Positions 32,597 through 39,799 of a DNA stretch of 64,000 nucleotides are shown here, one piece after another (position 1 is the first letter of the stretch; every line of letters starts with the position of its first letter). The notes beneath the pieces are model-generated. The model worked only from the letters and a program-made list of their open reading frames with translations. It was not told the DNA's origin and searched no databases. The DNA comes from Limnohabitans sp. 63ED37-2 (lineage in GTDB: Bacteria; Pseudomonadota; Gammaproteobacteria; Burkholderiales; Burkholderiaceae_C). Made by a program: the position numbers and the translations under genes. The stretch is from assembly GCF_001412535.1 (NCBI RefSeq), contig NZ_CP011774.1, forward strand, positions 553,501-617,500, in the 5' to 3' direction.

Positions 32597-32950
32597 TTAT
32601 TGCGTAAGTTGCCTTAAGACAGCCTCAAGACTGGCCTCCGGATTGATGTTCCTCCAAAATTGAAGTGCAAATTCACGCTGCTCTTTCGGCAATCGCAGCC
32701 ACCACCAGATTCGTTCATCAGGCCAGCCAGAAGGATTCAGTAACTCTTCTGGAATCCCACTTGAGTTATTGATGATCAGGCACGGGTCTACTTCGTCACT
32801 GTGCAGGTCGAGGCAAGTCTCAATGAACTCTTGCTCATCTTCAATGAGCGTAAGGTCCACCCAGTATTCGCTGTCAAAAATGCGATCTTCCAGCTTGTCG
32901 TGTGTGGTCACATAAACTGCCGCTGTGAAGTTTTCATGTGGGATGCTCAT
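32597..32950 (-). CDS. Short ArdA-like (antirestriction N-domain) protein
   Basis: A 117-residue protein that repeats the plan of the N-terminal part of ArdA, found 400 bases upstream: AAVYVTTHDKLEDRIFDSEYWVDLTL matches VYVGTYNKYNNGSIRGDWIDL, and LDLHSDEVDPCLIINNSSGIPEELL matches the ELHSDEQDPELMFQDWEDIP region. It lacks the C-terminal domain that completes the DNA-mimicking dimer. It is therefore either a reduced ArdA paralogue or a partner with another target. Its start overlaps the preceding gene by ATGA, so the two are coupled. Confidence 0.68.
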   Translation of the reverse strand: MSIPHENFTAAVYVTTHDKLEDRIFDSEYWVDLTLIEDEQEFIETCLDLHSDEVDPCLIINNSSGIPEELLNPSGWPDERIWWWLRLPKEQREFALQFWRNINPEASLEAVLRQLTQ

Positions 32951-33264
32951 TGCTGACCTCCCTTGCAAATCACTTTGACTTCGTATCCTTTGACAGTCCT
33001 CGACAAACTGACCATCTCGATTGAATCTGGGATCGGGCCGAATTGCGTTTCAGCTTCGCAAAGGTATTGCGAGGCAACCCAGACCGTCTCGTGTGGATAG
33101 GCGTAAAGAATGGAGCGAAGCGTTTTCGCTGTTTTCTCCGGCAGCGTGCCTTCACACAAGCTGGTGAGTGTCTGTTGAAATGAGCGATCGTGCTCGCGTG
33201 TCCACCCAATGATGCGTTGCATCAATGCGTTTACGTTACTGTCCAATTTTGTCTTCGTATTCAT
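32947..33264 (-). CDS. Hypothetical protein in the ArdA operon
   Basis: A 105-residue soluble protein that I do not recognise. The first half is basic and helical (NALMQRIIGWTREHDRSFQQTL), the second mixed (YPHETVWVASQYLCEAETQFG). No motif is seen. It overlaps the short ArdA-like gene by four bases and its ATG is preceded by TAGGAGAAAT, so it is certainly translated as part of that operon. The 87 bases between it and ArdA contain an AT-rich stretch that may be a second promoter. Confidence 0.6.
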   Translation of the reverse strand: MNTKTKLDSNVNALMQRIIGWTREHDRSFQQTLTSLCEGTLPEKTAKTLRSILYAYPHETVWVASQYLCEAETQFGPIPDSIEMVSLSRTVKGYEVKVICKGGQQ

Positions 33265-33351
33265 AATTTCTCCTAAAGTATTAATTAATGTGTCTACTGG
33301 GTTGCTTAGCTGCTCTAGCTCAGCACACCGTTTTGTGATGTGCTTTTCTAC

Positions 33352-33852
33352 TTAGCGTCTAAATGCTTTCACTTTTCCGCCTGTGCGGACAAAGGTCATA
33401 TCTCCTCCAACTTGCGCATCGTGAGCAAATTGGTCGAAATCAATATAGTTTTGGGCGTGTTCAGGCAACTCACTGAGCATTCCTGTCTCCTCCCAATAGT
33501 TGCGAGCCCATTCGCGTTCGCTTTCGTGCTCGCCCTGGAACGCTTCCAAGGCATCGGCAACCTCGCCTGATTCGTCAACATCGTCCCAGTAAGTGGCAAC
33601 AATCTCTCGTTGACCGTTATCCAGCTTCAACCATTCCCATGTGCGTTCATCGATGGACGATTCAGAGATGAAGTTGCTTGGAATGTCCTCCCAATCCTGG
33701 AACATCAGTTCCGGGTCTTGTTCGTCACTGTGCAATTCACGGCAGGCTTGAAGGAACGCCTCCTTGTCTGCGTAATCGTCCAAATCAATCCAGTCTCCCC
33801 TGATTGATCCGTTGTTGTATTTGTTATAGGTGCCAACATAGACTGAGCTCAT
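33352..33852 (-). CDS. ardA: Antirestriction protein ArdA
   Basis: A 166-residue acidic protein of the ArdA family. It copies the shape and charge of B-form DNA and so blocks type I restriction enzymes when an element enters a new host. The family start VYVGTYNKYNNGSIRGDWIDL, then ACRELHSDEQDPELMFQDWEDIP, and the acidic stretch YWDDVDESGEVADALEAFQGEHESE are clear. The ATG at 33852 has the perfect AGGAGG eight bases upstream. It overlaps the upstream hypothetical gene by ATGA. Its early position after the element's control region fits rapid expression on entry. Confidence 0.9.
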   Translation of the reverse strand: MSSVYVGTYNKYNNGSIRGDWIDLDDYADKEAFLQACRELHSDEQDPELMFQDWEDIPSNFISESSIDERTWEWLKLDNGQREIVATYWDDVDESGEVADALEAFQGEHESEREWARNYWEETGMLSELPEHAQNYIDFDQFAHDAQVGGDMTFVRTGGKVKAFRR

Positions 33853-34421
33853 ACGAATTCCTCCTTCGTATAAAAGTTGCTGCCGCAACCATCACCTGCT
33901 TCCAACGCTGAAACCCACTCATCTTTTGGCAGACAGAAGAGCACGAAGTTTTGACCTTGATCGTATGTAGCCCATGCGATATCGTTAGCCCATCCGAACT
34001 GTCGCTTCTCTCCAAGCCAAAGCTTTGCGACAATTTTTCCCAAGGTGCTGCCGATCTTTTGGTCGTCAACATCCATACCTTTTGGGTTCCAAAGCGAGAT
34101 CTGATAATCGGACTTGAGGATGCCCGGATAACCAGTGTTTTTTGATGTGCTGAAAGCCTTAGCTGTCCAACGCTCGGCATACACATTTGGCATCGTCTTC
34201 GCACCAAAATGGTAGGTGCAGCACATAACGATATGCCTTGATTCTTCACTAAGAGCAACGAACTGATTCACGCGGTCAGTACATTCCGATTCCGTCAGAA
34301 GCTTGTTGCTAGAGGCGATATCCACCAAACTGCGGTAGGCGGTCAGCGTGTCATGCAATCGTTTTTCGAGGCGATTGTTTGCGTGCTGTGTGTGCTTTGA
34401 TTTCAATGTTTTTTTACTCAT
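33849..34421 (-). CDS. Hypothetical protein, first gene of the ArdA operon
   Basis: A 190-residue protein that I do not recognise. The N-terminus is highly basic (KKTLKSKHTQHANNRLEKRL); the rest is a mixed globular part with GMDVDDQKIGSTLGKIVAKLWLG and NFVLFCLPKDEW. No signal or membrane helix is present. ATG 34421 has AAAGGAGA before it. It ends in a four-base overlap with ardA. It is the first gene downstream of the repeat-bearing control region 34422-34736. Confidence 0.62.
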   Translation of the reverse strand: MSKKTLKSKHTQHANNRLEKRLHDTLTAYRSLVDIASSNKLLTESECTDRVNQFVALSEESRHIVMCCTYHFGAKTMPNVYAERWTAKAFSTSKNTGYPGILKSDYQISLWNPKGMDVDDQKIGSTLGKIVAKLWLGEKRQFGWANDIAWATYDQGQNFVLFCLPKDEWVSALEAGDGCGSNFYTKEEFV

Positions 34422-34496
34422 GGTTTTCTCCTTTAAGTTGAGTGTTTGTGCCTTTTGCACAGTTGTTATTACACGCAGGGGTACTCACATTTATGA

Positions 34497-34537
34497 AGAT
34501 TGAGAACTCCTGAGTGCCCATGCTTGACAAACTAAAA
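34497..34537 (+). repeat. Direct repeat copy 1 of the control region
   Basis: A 41-bp repeat beginning AGATTGAGAACTCCTGAGTG and ending CTTGACAAACTAAAA. It is followed directly by ATTTGTC, which makes the inverted repeat GACAAA-N7-TTTGTC. It lies 76 bases upstream of the ArdA operon start. Confidence 0.7.
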
Positions 34538-34667
34538 ATTTGTCTGAGACACCTAATTGAGATAAAAAAAATCCAATCAAAGTCAACTGCGTACTTCATC
34601 AGTTGCAATCCAATGGTTTGTATCCATACAAAAGCTCCATCCTGCTCCCGAGGAAGAACTTCTAGGC

Positions 34668-34708
34668 AGATTGAGAACCTCTTAGTGCTCGTACTTGACA
34701 AACTAAAA
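34668..34708 (+). repeat. Direct repeat copy 2 of the control region
   Basis: The second 41-bp copy is equal to copy 1 at 35 of 41 positions; all differences lie in the middle 16 bases. It ends 28 bases before the start codon of the gene at 34737. Confidence 0.7.
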
Positions 34709-34736
34709 TCAAGTCACCAATGCCATTGGAGTCAAT

Positions 34737-35663
34737 ATGCGAGCAACATCAAACGAGCACTTCACGTTGGATCGTCCAACACCTGTGCTGGAAGACAAGC
34801 GCCTTGAAAAAGTGCGAGTTCGGCACTGGTTTTTTTTCATTGCACGCAAATCTATTGATGGGACTGTTGACCACAAGAACCGCTTGCTTTGGGAAGAGCA
34901 TTTTTTAGGACCCGAAAAAAATGCGGCTGAGGTGAAGTTGGTAAAGCACCTTCAGCAATGGCTCCGTGATGACTCGCAGTTGAGCAAGTTGCGTGAGGAC
35001 CAGCTTCGGTTTGGTGCTGGTGTTGCTTCCGCTAAGTATGAAGAGGGCGCGACTTCGCCAAACGAGTCCACTCTGGCATTGTTTGAGACCTTGATCAGAG
35101 GCTCACGTGCAGAGTATGAATTTGGTCCCTTGGGCGAACCGTTATGGGTTGTGCTTGCTGGTAAGGTAAGTGCTTGCGAAGAGTACGTTGCACAGTGTTT
35201 TACTGACGAGGAGATGTTGAACACTGAGTTCAGAGATCGCGTTCAATCAGTCATGGATGCGTTGATTGCACCAGCCTATAGGATTTCAATCAGTGACATA
35301 CCCGACTTGGGTGTTCAACAGAAATCTGCCCATCCGGTCTGGCTCAGTCATGTCAATGAAGTGACCAAGCTACCCAACCAAGAGCCCAGTGATGACACAT
35401 TAGAGGTATCAACCATTGATGACCAGATTATTCTTGCCATTGCTCTTTGGCACATAGCTGCGCACCGAAAAGAGAAGGCATTTTTGCAACTTGAGTGGCT
35501 TCTGATGGGCCTTTGTTACGGCACCATCGCTCACCACTTTTCTGAAGACATTCAGGCGTTTGTGCTTGAAATGCTGCGCGATAAAGGGAGCAAAATACCC
35601 TTACCGAAACAGGGAAGGATGCTCAGTTTCGAAGAGCGCTGGTCGATCACATTCTGGAAATGA
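34737..35663 (+). CDS. Hypothetical protein divergent from the ArdA operon
   Basis: A 308-residue soluble protein that I do not recognise. It contains several helical segments, for example AEVKLVKHLQQWLRDDSQLSKL and DQIILAIALWHIAAHRKEKAFLQL, and no catalytic motif. ATG 34737 has GGAG seven bases before it. Its promoter region carries the 41-bp repeat shared with the divergent operon, so it may be the regulator of both or a defence protein. The last 83 bases before the next gene are non-coding. Confidence 0.55.
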   Translation: MRATSNEHFTLDRPTPVLEDKRLEKVRVRHWFFFIARKSIDGTVDHKNRLLWEEHFLGPEKNAAEVKLVKHLQQWLRDDSQLSKLREDQLRFGAGVASAKYEEGATSPNESTLALFETLIRGSRAEYEFGPLGEPLWVVLAGKVSACEEYVAQCFTDEEMLNTEFRDRVQSVMDALIAPAYRISISDIPDLGVQQKSAHPVWLSHVNEVTKLPNQEPSDDTLEVSTIDDQIILAIALWHIAAHRKEKAFLQLEWLLMGLCYGTIAHHFSEDIQAFVLEMLRDKGSKIPLPKQGRMLSFEERWSITFWK

Positions 35664-35746
35664 CTTTTTCACGCTTGCGGAAATGCGTGCCCTCTGTAAA
35701 TTAATTGGTCGTGATGACTGAAGTGTTTGGTGATAGCAAAAATCTG

Positions 35747-36160
35747 CTAGCTGCAGCACGGCACCAGTGAAGGTGCTCCCATGGCAGGTGCCCAGACAAA
35801 AGCCCACTGGCCGTATTTTGTAGCCAGAGCCTTGGCTGCTTCTAGGTCGATGCCGAGGACGAGGACACTTTCTTCACCCGGCCAAACATTGGCTGGGTGC
35901 TGGCCGATGCCAGGCAAACTGGTTAGGCCTAGTGCTTGAAGATCGGTCAGAAGCGCGCTTTGGCGGCTTGCGTTCTCGACTTGGCTCAGTGGCTGACTGT
36001 AAGGGTTCCAGGCGGTAATGAAAGCAGCACCAATGTACCCACCGGTCTGCAGCAGTGAATCAAGCTCGGGGCAGGTCTGACCGATGTGTAGGGTGATCGG
36101 TGGCTCGAGGTGGACGATGTAGTGGGTTTCGTCGAAGGCTTTTCTCAGTTCATGGTTCAT
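35747..36160 (-). CDS. DUF3293 domain protein
   Basis: A 137-residue protein of the DUF3293 family. The pattern YIGAAFITAWNPYSQPLSQVENASRQSALLTDL, read in parts, and the closing GQWAFVWAPAMGAPSLVPC are typical. The family has no known activity and is widespread on plasmids and islands. It overlaps a small upstream gene by four bases (ATGA), so the two are co-translated. It is convergent with the gene at 34737-35663. Confidence 0.78.
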   Translation of the reverse strand: MNHELRKAFDETHYIVHLEPPITLHIGQTCPELDSLLQTGGYIGAAFITAWNPYSQPLSQVENASRQSALLTDLQALGLTSLPGIGQHPANVWPGEESVLVLGIDLEAAKALATKYGQWAFVWAPAMGAPSLVPCCS

Positions 36161-36384
36161 TGTGCCACCTCCGCCTCAATCAGACTGAGGAGATTTCGCA
36201 ACCCAGTCTGGTCAAGACAAGCAAAGAAGCGTACCTGTTCTTCGTTAGGGTTGCGCGACTCCAGTCGCTTGCTTGTAATGGTCAGGGCATAACCACCCAC
36301 GGGAGATGGAACCGGCGAAAGTTGGGCGTGGAGGCTGAAGTCACCGTTGTCGAATAGGGTTGTGCGTGATGCGGTGTTTGCCAT
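36157..36384 (-). CDS. Small hypothetical protein coupled to DUF3293
   Basis: A 75-residue soluble protein with no motif that I recognise. It starts MANTASRTTLFDNGDFSLHAQL, and its ATG at 36384 follows CAGGAG at a suitable distance. A longer in-frame version to 36471 has no such site. Its stop overlaps the DUF3293 start (ATGA), which supports that it is a real gene. The 261 bases upstream contain a GC-rich leader but no gene. Confidence 0.6.
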   Translation of the reverse strand: MANTASRTTLFDNGDFSLHAQLSPVPSPVGGYALTITSKRLESRNPNEEQVRFFACLDQTGLRNLLSLIEAEVAQ

Positions 36385-36645
36385 AAAAAAACTCCTGCGC
36401 CTCGTTTGCAGTTGGGTAACGCCCAGAATGCACACGAGGCCAGGAGTGCTGGGGACGTTTAGCGGTTTCACGCCCCCGCAAGTTCCTAAATCGGGCGGTC
36501 AGGATTAACTGACAGTGCGATTATATATGTTGCAAAGAGTCGCATGGTTTGAGGTGCTGAAACATCTTCGGAAGGGCTTGTAATTTGGGCCCTTTTTTGT
36601 GGTGGTCAGGATAACTGCGGCACACTACTTCCCACTTAAGTGATA

Positions 36646-38508
36646 TCAATGCAGGCATTGATCACCTAGGATGTTGCGTAGCTCTTGCACATAAGCGTCA
36701 TAGATTCGGCTGAACTCCACCAACATCAATGCATCGGTCGCATCAACGGCATCTTCACTTTCATAGCTGAATGTTGCTTGCAACAACGCAGTATTCAAAG
36801 TCGGCTGCCGTAAATTTTTAGTTGCAGAATCTCTCGCAGCCTCGTGATAGCGTCTATTCCAACGCTCAAAATATTCCAAATTAAAGTAGTCAGGAAAGCT
36901 GGCGCGCTTTAATTGCTGTGCAATCATGCTGTCAGCGAGATCATCAGCAGCCAACGCCGTTCTATTGAAATCCAAAACATCTGTAAATGCAGCACCGAAC
37001 TTCATTGCTAAAGCCTCACGCAAAGACCGCTTTATCAAGAAAAGCGTAAAGCACATACACACCACTTGAAATTTTGCAGCCGATGCAGAGTCTTGAAGTT
37101 CAAGCCGTTCGCCTAGCTCTCTGCTATGCAGGTGCTGGTCTTGAAAGGGAAATGGCAAGATGTTAGCCAGCACTTCTTGCGCGAAGTCGATAGGCCTTTT
37201 TTCCTCAGTTGGCCTCCATTGTCGGTCACGCCATTGAACCTTGTCGCGGATGTCAAGCCATAAAGCTTTGTATTTTTGGTCAAGCTCACTTGGCACGTAA
37301 GGATTGGTTAGAAGGTCTTGGAAAAAGATCTCAGGCTCTTCCGAAGATGAACGGCGGATTATCTTGATGCCGTCACTCCAGCTATCAGGGGCTTGGGACG
37401 TAATGTCTACTGCGATGTACTTGCCCACTTGACCCGAGAAGAACGTGTGTTGCTCTTGGATGATTTGGGGTTCTGTGCAGACCTCAACCGCATTGCGCAT
37501 CTTGTATGCAAAGGCAACAGCTTGCTCCTTGTGCAAGACATATCGCATGAAATCAAGATGCTCTCTGTTCTCTAAACCAAGATCACCCATCATCACAATG
37601 AACTGGCGACCCTGCACATTTACACCCGTAAACACTTTTGGGAGTACGGTTTGAGTTTCAAGCAGCTTCTCAAACCAACCAATTAGCTCCGTTGCAAGTT
37701 GACGCCCTATGTCTGCTGGCACTTGTATGGGGGCAGTGTCAAACACTGGTAAGGGCTGCAATCCCTTGTAGCCAACATTGAGACCTTCACCACGGACCAA
37801 CGGTATGTAGTTCCCGCTTTCCTTAGCTTGTGGGTCAAATGGGTCGTTGCTGTTGGCAGCACGGACAACTGCGAAATGTCCGGTTTTACCTGTCGTTGCA
37901 CAGTCCAAGGCGATCTGTCTGATGTTGCTTGGTATGGCAACATCTCTTTCAGGCCATCTGGCAGCTCTTACTACAACCCATTCCGGGCCGTTGTCACCCA
38001 CAAACCAAAGCGATGGGTCCACAGCAGGATTCCCCTGCCATGACATAAGCTTTTTGCCGCCTTTTTCAAGTTCATCACGAACAACCTGAACTGCAAAGTC
38101 TTGCAGTTCCCAATCAGTCATTTCAATCTTTTCGTTCGTTACCAACGCCACTGGATTGATGATTTTCTCGGTTTTGGCATCAAGCAACCCCCATCCTGGA
38201 ACGGCAGAGCGCCATTCATTGCCATGCTTCATCATCGGCATTACGCAAGCATGCCCCTGACATCCGTCAGCTATAGCAAGAAGTCCTTCAAGGCTTGCTG
38301 GGCCAACCACCTGCTCATGCGTGTCTTCTATTCGAACAAAAAATAATTGATTACCGATACGGAATGACAGGTGTTCTAAAAAAGGGGGATTCAAATGTGC
38401 CCTCAACCACTTCAATGAACCCTGACCTTGTTCTTGCAGGTGCAGACCAGCCGCTTGCCAGCATTGTGCAAATGCCTCACTCACCTTGTCCATGTGTATG
38501 TTGTGCAT
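36646..38508 (-). CDS. Large hypothetical protein, possible defence component
   Basis: A 620-residue soluble protein that I do not recognise. It shows no Walker, nuclease or protease motif that I could find, and no membrane helix. The N-terminal 100 residues (FLEHLSFRIGNQLFFVRIEDTHE) look beta-rich; the C-terminal third is helical and carries many aromatic residues. It lies 109 bases downstream of the GIY-YIG, helicase and methyltransferase genes on the same strand, so it may belong to that system. ATG 38493 is an alternative start; neither has a good ribosome-binding site. Confidence 0.6.
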   Translation of the reverse strand: MHNIHMDKVSEAFAQCWQAAGLHLQEQGQGSLKWLRAHLNPPFLEHLSFRIGNQLFFVRIEDTHEQVVGPASLEGLLAIADGCQGHACVMPMMKHGNEWRSAVPGWGLLDAKTEKIINPVALVTNEKIEMTDWELQDFAVQVVRDELEKGGKKLMSWQGNPAVDPSLWFVGDNGPEWVVVRAARWPERDVAIPSNIRQIALDCATTGKTGHFAVVRAANSNDPFDPQAKESGNYIPLVRGEGLNVGYKGLQPLPVFDTAPIQVPADIGRQLATELIGWFEKLLETQTVLPKVFTGVNVQGRQFIVMMGDLGLENREHLDFMRYVLHKEQAVAFAYKMRNAVEVCTEPQIIQEQHTFFSGQVGKYIAVDITSQAPDSWSDGIKIIRRSSSEEPEIFFQDLLTNPYVPSELDQKYKALWLDIRDKVQWRDRQWRPTEEKRPIDFAQEVLANILPFPFQDQHLHSRELGERLELQDSASAAKFQVVCMCFTLFLIKRSLREALAMKFGAAFTDVLDFNRTALAADDLADSMIAQQLKRASFPDYFNLEYFERWNRRYHEAARDSATKNLRQPTLNTALLQATFSYESEDAVDATDALMLVEFSRIYDAYVQELRNILGDQCLH

Positions 38509-38617
38509 TCTTATTGATACCGGTTGAGGAAAAAAACTTAATCTGGTTTTGTCAAACTTATTGATTGACTTCGTTGCTGCTGTCCAAACCCTTTTTGAAA
38601 TCAGATACCCGCAGCAC

Positions 38618-39799
38618 TTAGGTGCGAACCAGTTGTGCCCTAGGGGTGTCGTAGATTACCTCGGTGATGCTGCCATCCATGATGTGCTGGACGGCTTGGT
38701 CAATCACGTGCAAGGGGACCAAGAACCATTCGCGCGGCTTGACGGAATTGCCAAACCTGTCGTCAATGGTGATGTCAATCTGGGCGCTGCTGAAAATTTT
38801 GTGGAACAGGTTTTCCATCCGGACCCGGTTGATGTTGTGTAACTTGTAGGTGGCGACCACCTCCACATCAGCCAGAAGATAAGTGGCGTCCTTGTCCGCG
38901 CCCGAGATTCGGGTTTCAACCTTACCCCCAGTCACTCCAATCTTGTGAATGAGTTCACGGTGCTCACTCACGTAAGGGTGACTGGACTTGCTGCGCAGGA
39001 CATAGATGGTGCCGGTTTCAATGTCGTCCTGTTCTTGGGTGTCAGAAAACAGGGGCCCCATGTCAGGGACTGTCAGCCTGCGACCTGTTTCGTCCTTCCA
39101 TAGTGCTTTTTGCAGAGAGCGCAAGAGCAAGTTGCTCTCGGTTCCGTTGCCAAAAATCACCCGCAGTCGTGCATCGTCGTGGCCCGTTTCCATCTTGATG
39201 GTGTCACCCACTTCGGCTACATAGGCAAATTGACCGTCAAGAATGAAGAAGTCGTGCAACTGGATGCTGGCGTCACGTCCAAAGCGAAGGGCGGTTCTAT
39301 TACCTGATTTGAGTTCTCGCTCGGCTTGCTCAAACAAGGGCTGGAACTCATTGAAGTTCTTGCAGGGAGTCCGGTTGGCAATCTCTTCGGCGTTGCGCCG
39401 CTCAGCATTGGAGCGAACATGGCGCAACACGGTGATGTCATCTGTGGGCTGAGCCTCCAAATCCACTCCCAGTTCTGCTAGCAAGGCATCTTCGTTCAGG
39501 CTGTCAATGTTGGCGGCGGCTGGTCCTACTCGTAGCAGGCCGTGTGTGTCGTGTAGTGCCAGAATGGCCAAAGCCTGCGGTAGTTTGCGCAGTTGTTCGA
39601 GCCTGACGGCATAGAGGCGCTCAAAAATGTCCCGCCCTTCACTGTTGACTGGCAGGCGCTTGTGTTCCTCAAAAAAACGCTGAATGTCCTCAAACCCGGC
39701 TATCACCCGTTCTTCAAAAGGGGTGAGGGCAGAGGTTTTGACTGGGGTGACTTCAACCCCCAGCGCATCCAGTATCTCGTCAGCGGAGAGGTCAGACAT
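38618..39799 (-). CDS. GIY-YIG (T5orf172-type) nuclease family protein
   Basis: A 393-residue protein with a C-terminal GIY-YIG nuclease-like domain. It begins with GTIYVLRS near residue 265 and continues with HKIGVTGGKVETRIS, whose Arg is catalytic in the family, and RMENLFHKIF, which has the metal-binding Glu. The first 250 residues are of unknown fold. It begins at ATG 39799, eight bases before the end of the helicase gene, and so is coupled with it. A nuclease next to a helicase and a methyltransferase suggests a restriction-like defence system. Confidence 0.75.
   Translation of the reverse strand: MSDLSADEILDALGVEVTPVKTSALTPFEERVIAGFEDIQRFFEEHKRLPVNSEGRDIFERLYAVRLEQLRKLPQALAILALHDTHGLLRVGPAAANIDSLNEDALLAELGVDLEAQPTDDITVLRHVRSNAERRNAEEIANRTPCKNFNEFQPLFEQAERELKSGNRTALRFGRDASIQLHDFFILDGQFAYVAEVGDTIKMETGHDDARLRVIFGNGTESNLLLRSLQKALWKDETGRRLTVPDMGPLFSDTQEQDDIETGTIYVLRSKSSHPYVSEHRELIHKIGVTGGKVETRISGADKDATYLLADVEVVATYKLHNINRVRMENLFHKIFSSAQIDITIDDRFGNSVKPREWFLVPLHVIDQAVQHIMDGSITEVIYDTPRAQLVRT

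Larger units (their letters stand above)
34422..34736. promoter_or_regulatory. Divergent control region with two 41-bp direct repeats
   Basis: This 315-base region separates the minus-strand ArdA operon from a plus-strand gene. It contains two copies of a 41-bp sequence, at 34497-34537 and 34668-34708 (35 of 41 bases equal). Each starts AGATTGAGAAC and ends TTGACAAACTAAAA. Each copy has a TTGACA like a sigma-70 -35 box and a short inverted repeat. The layout suggests binding of one regulator at both promoters. The product of the plus-strand gene is one candidate. Confidence 0.6.

Noticed and set aside
36540..36600. AAGGGC/GCCCTT hairpin with a T-run as a terminator
   Set aside because: No gene on the plus strand ends before it, so a role is not supported.
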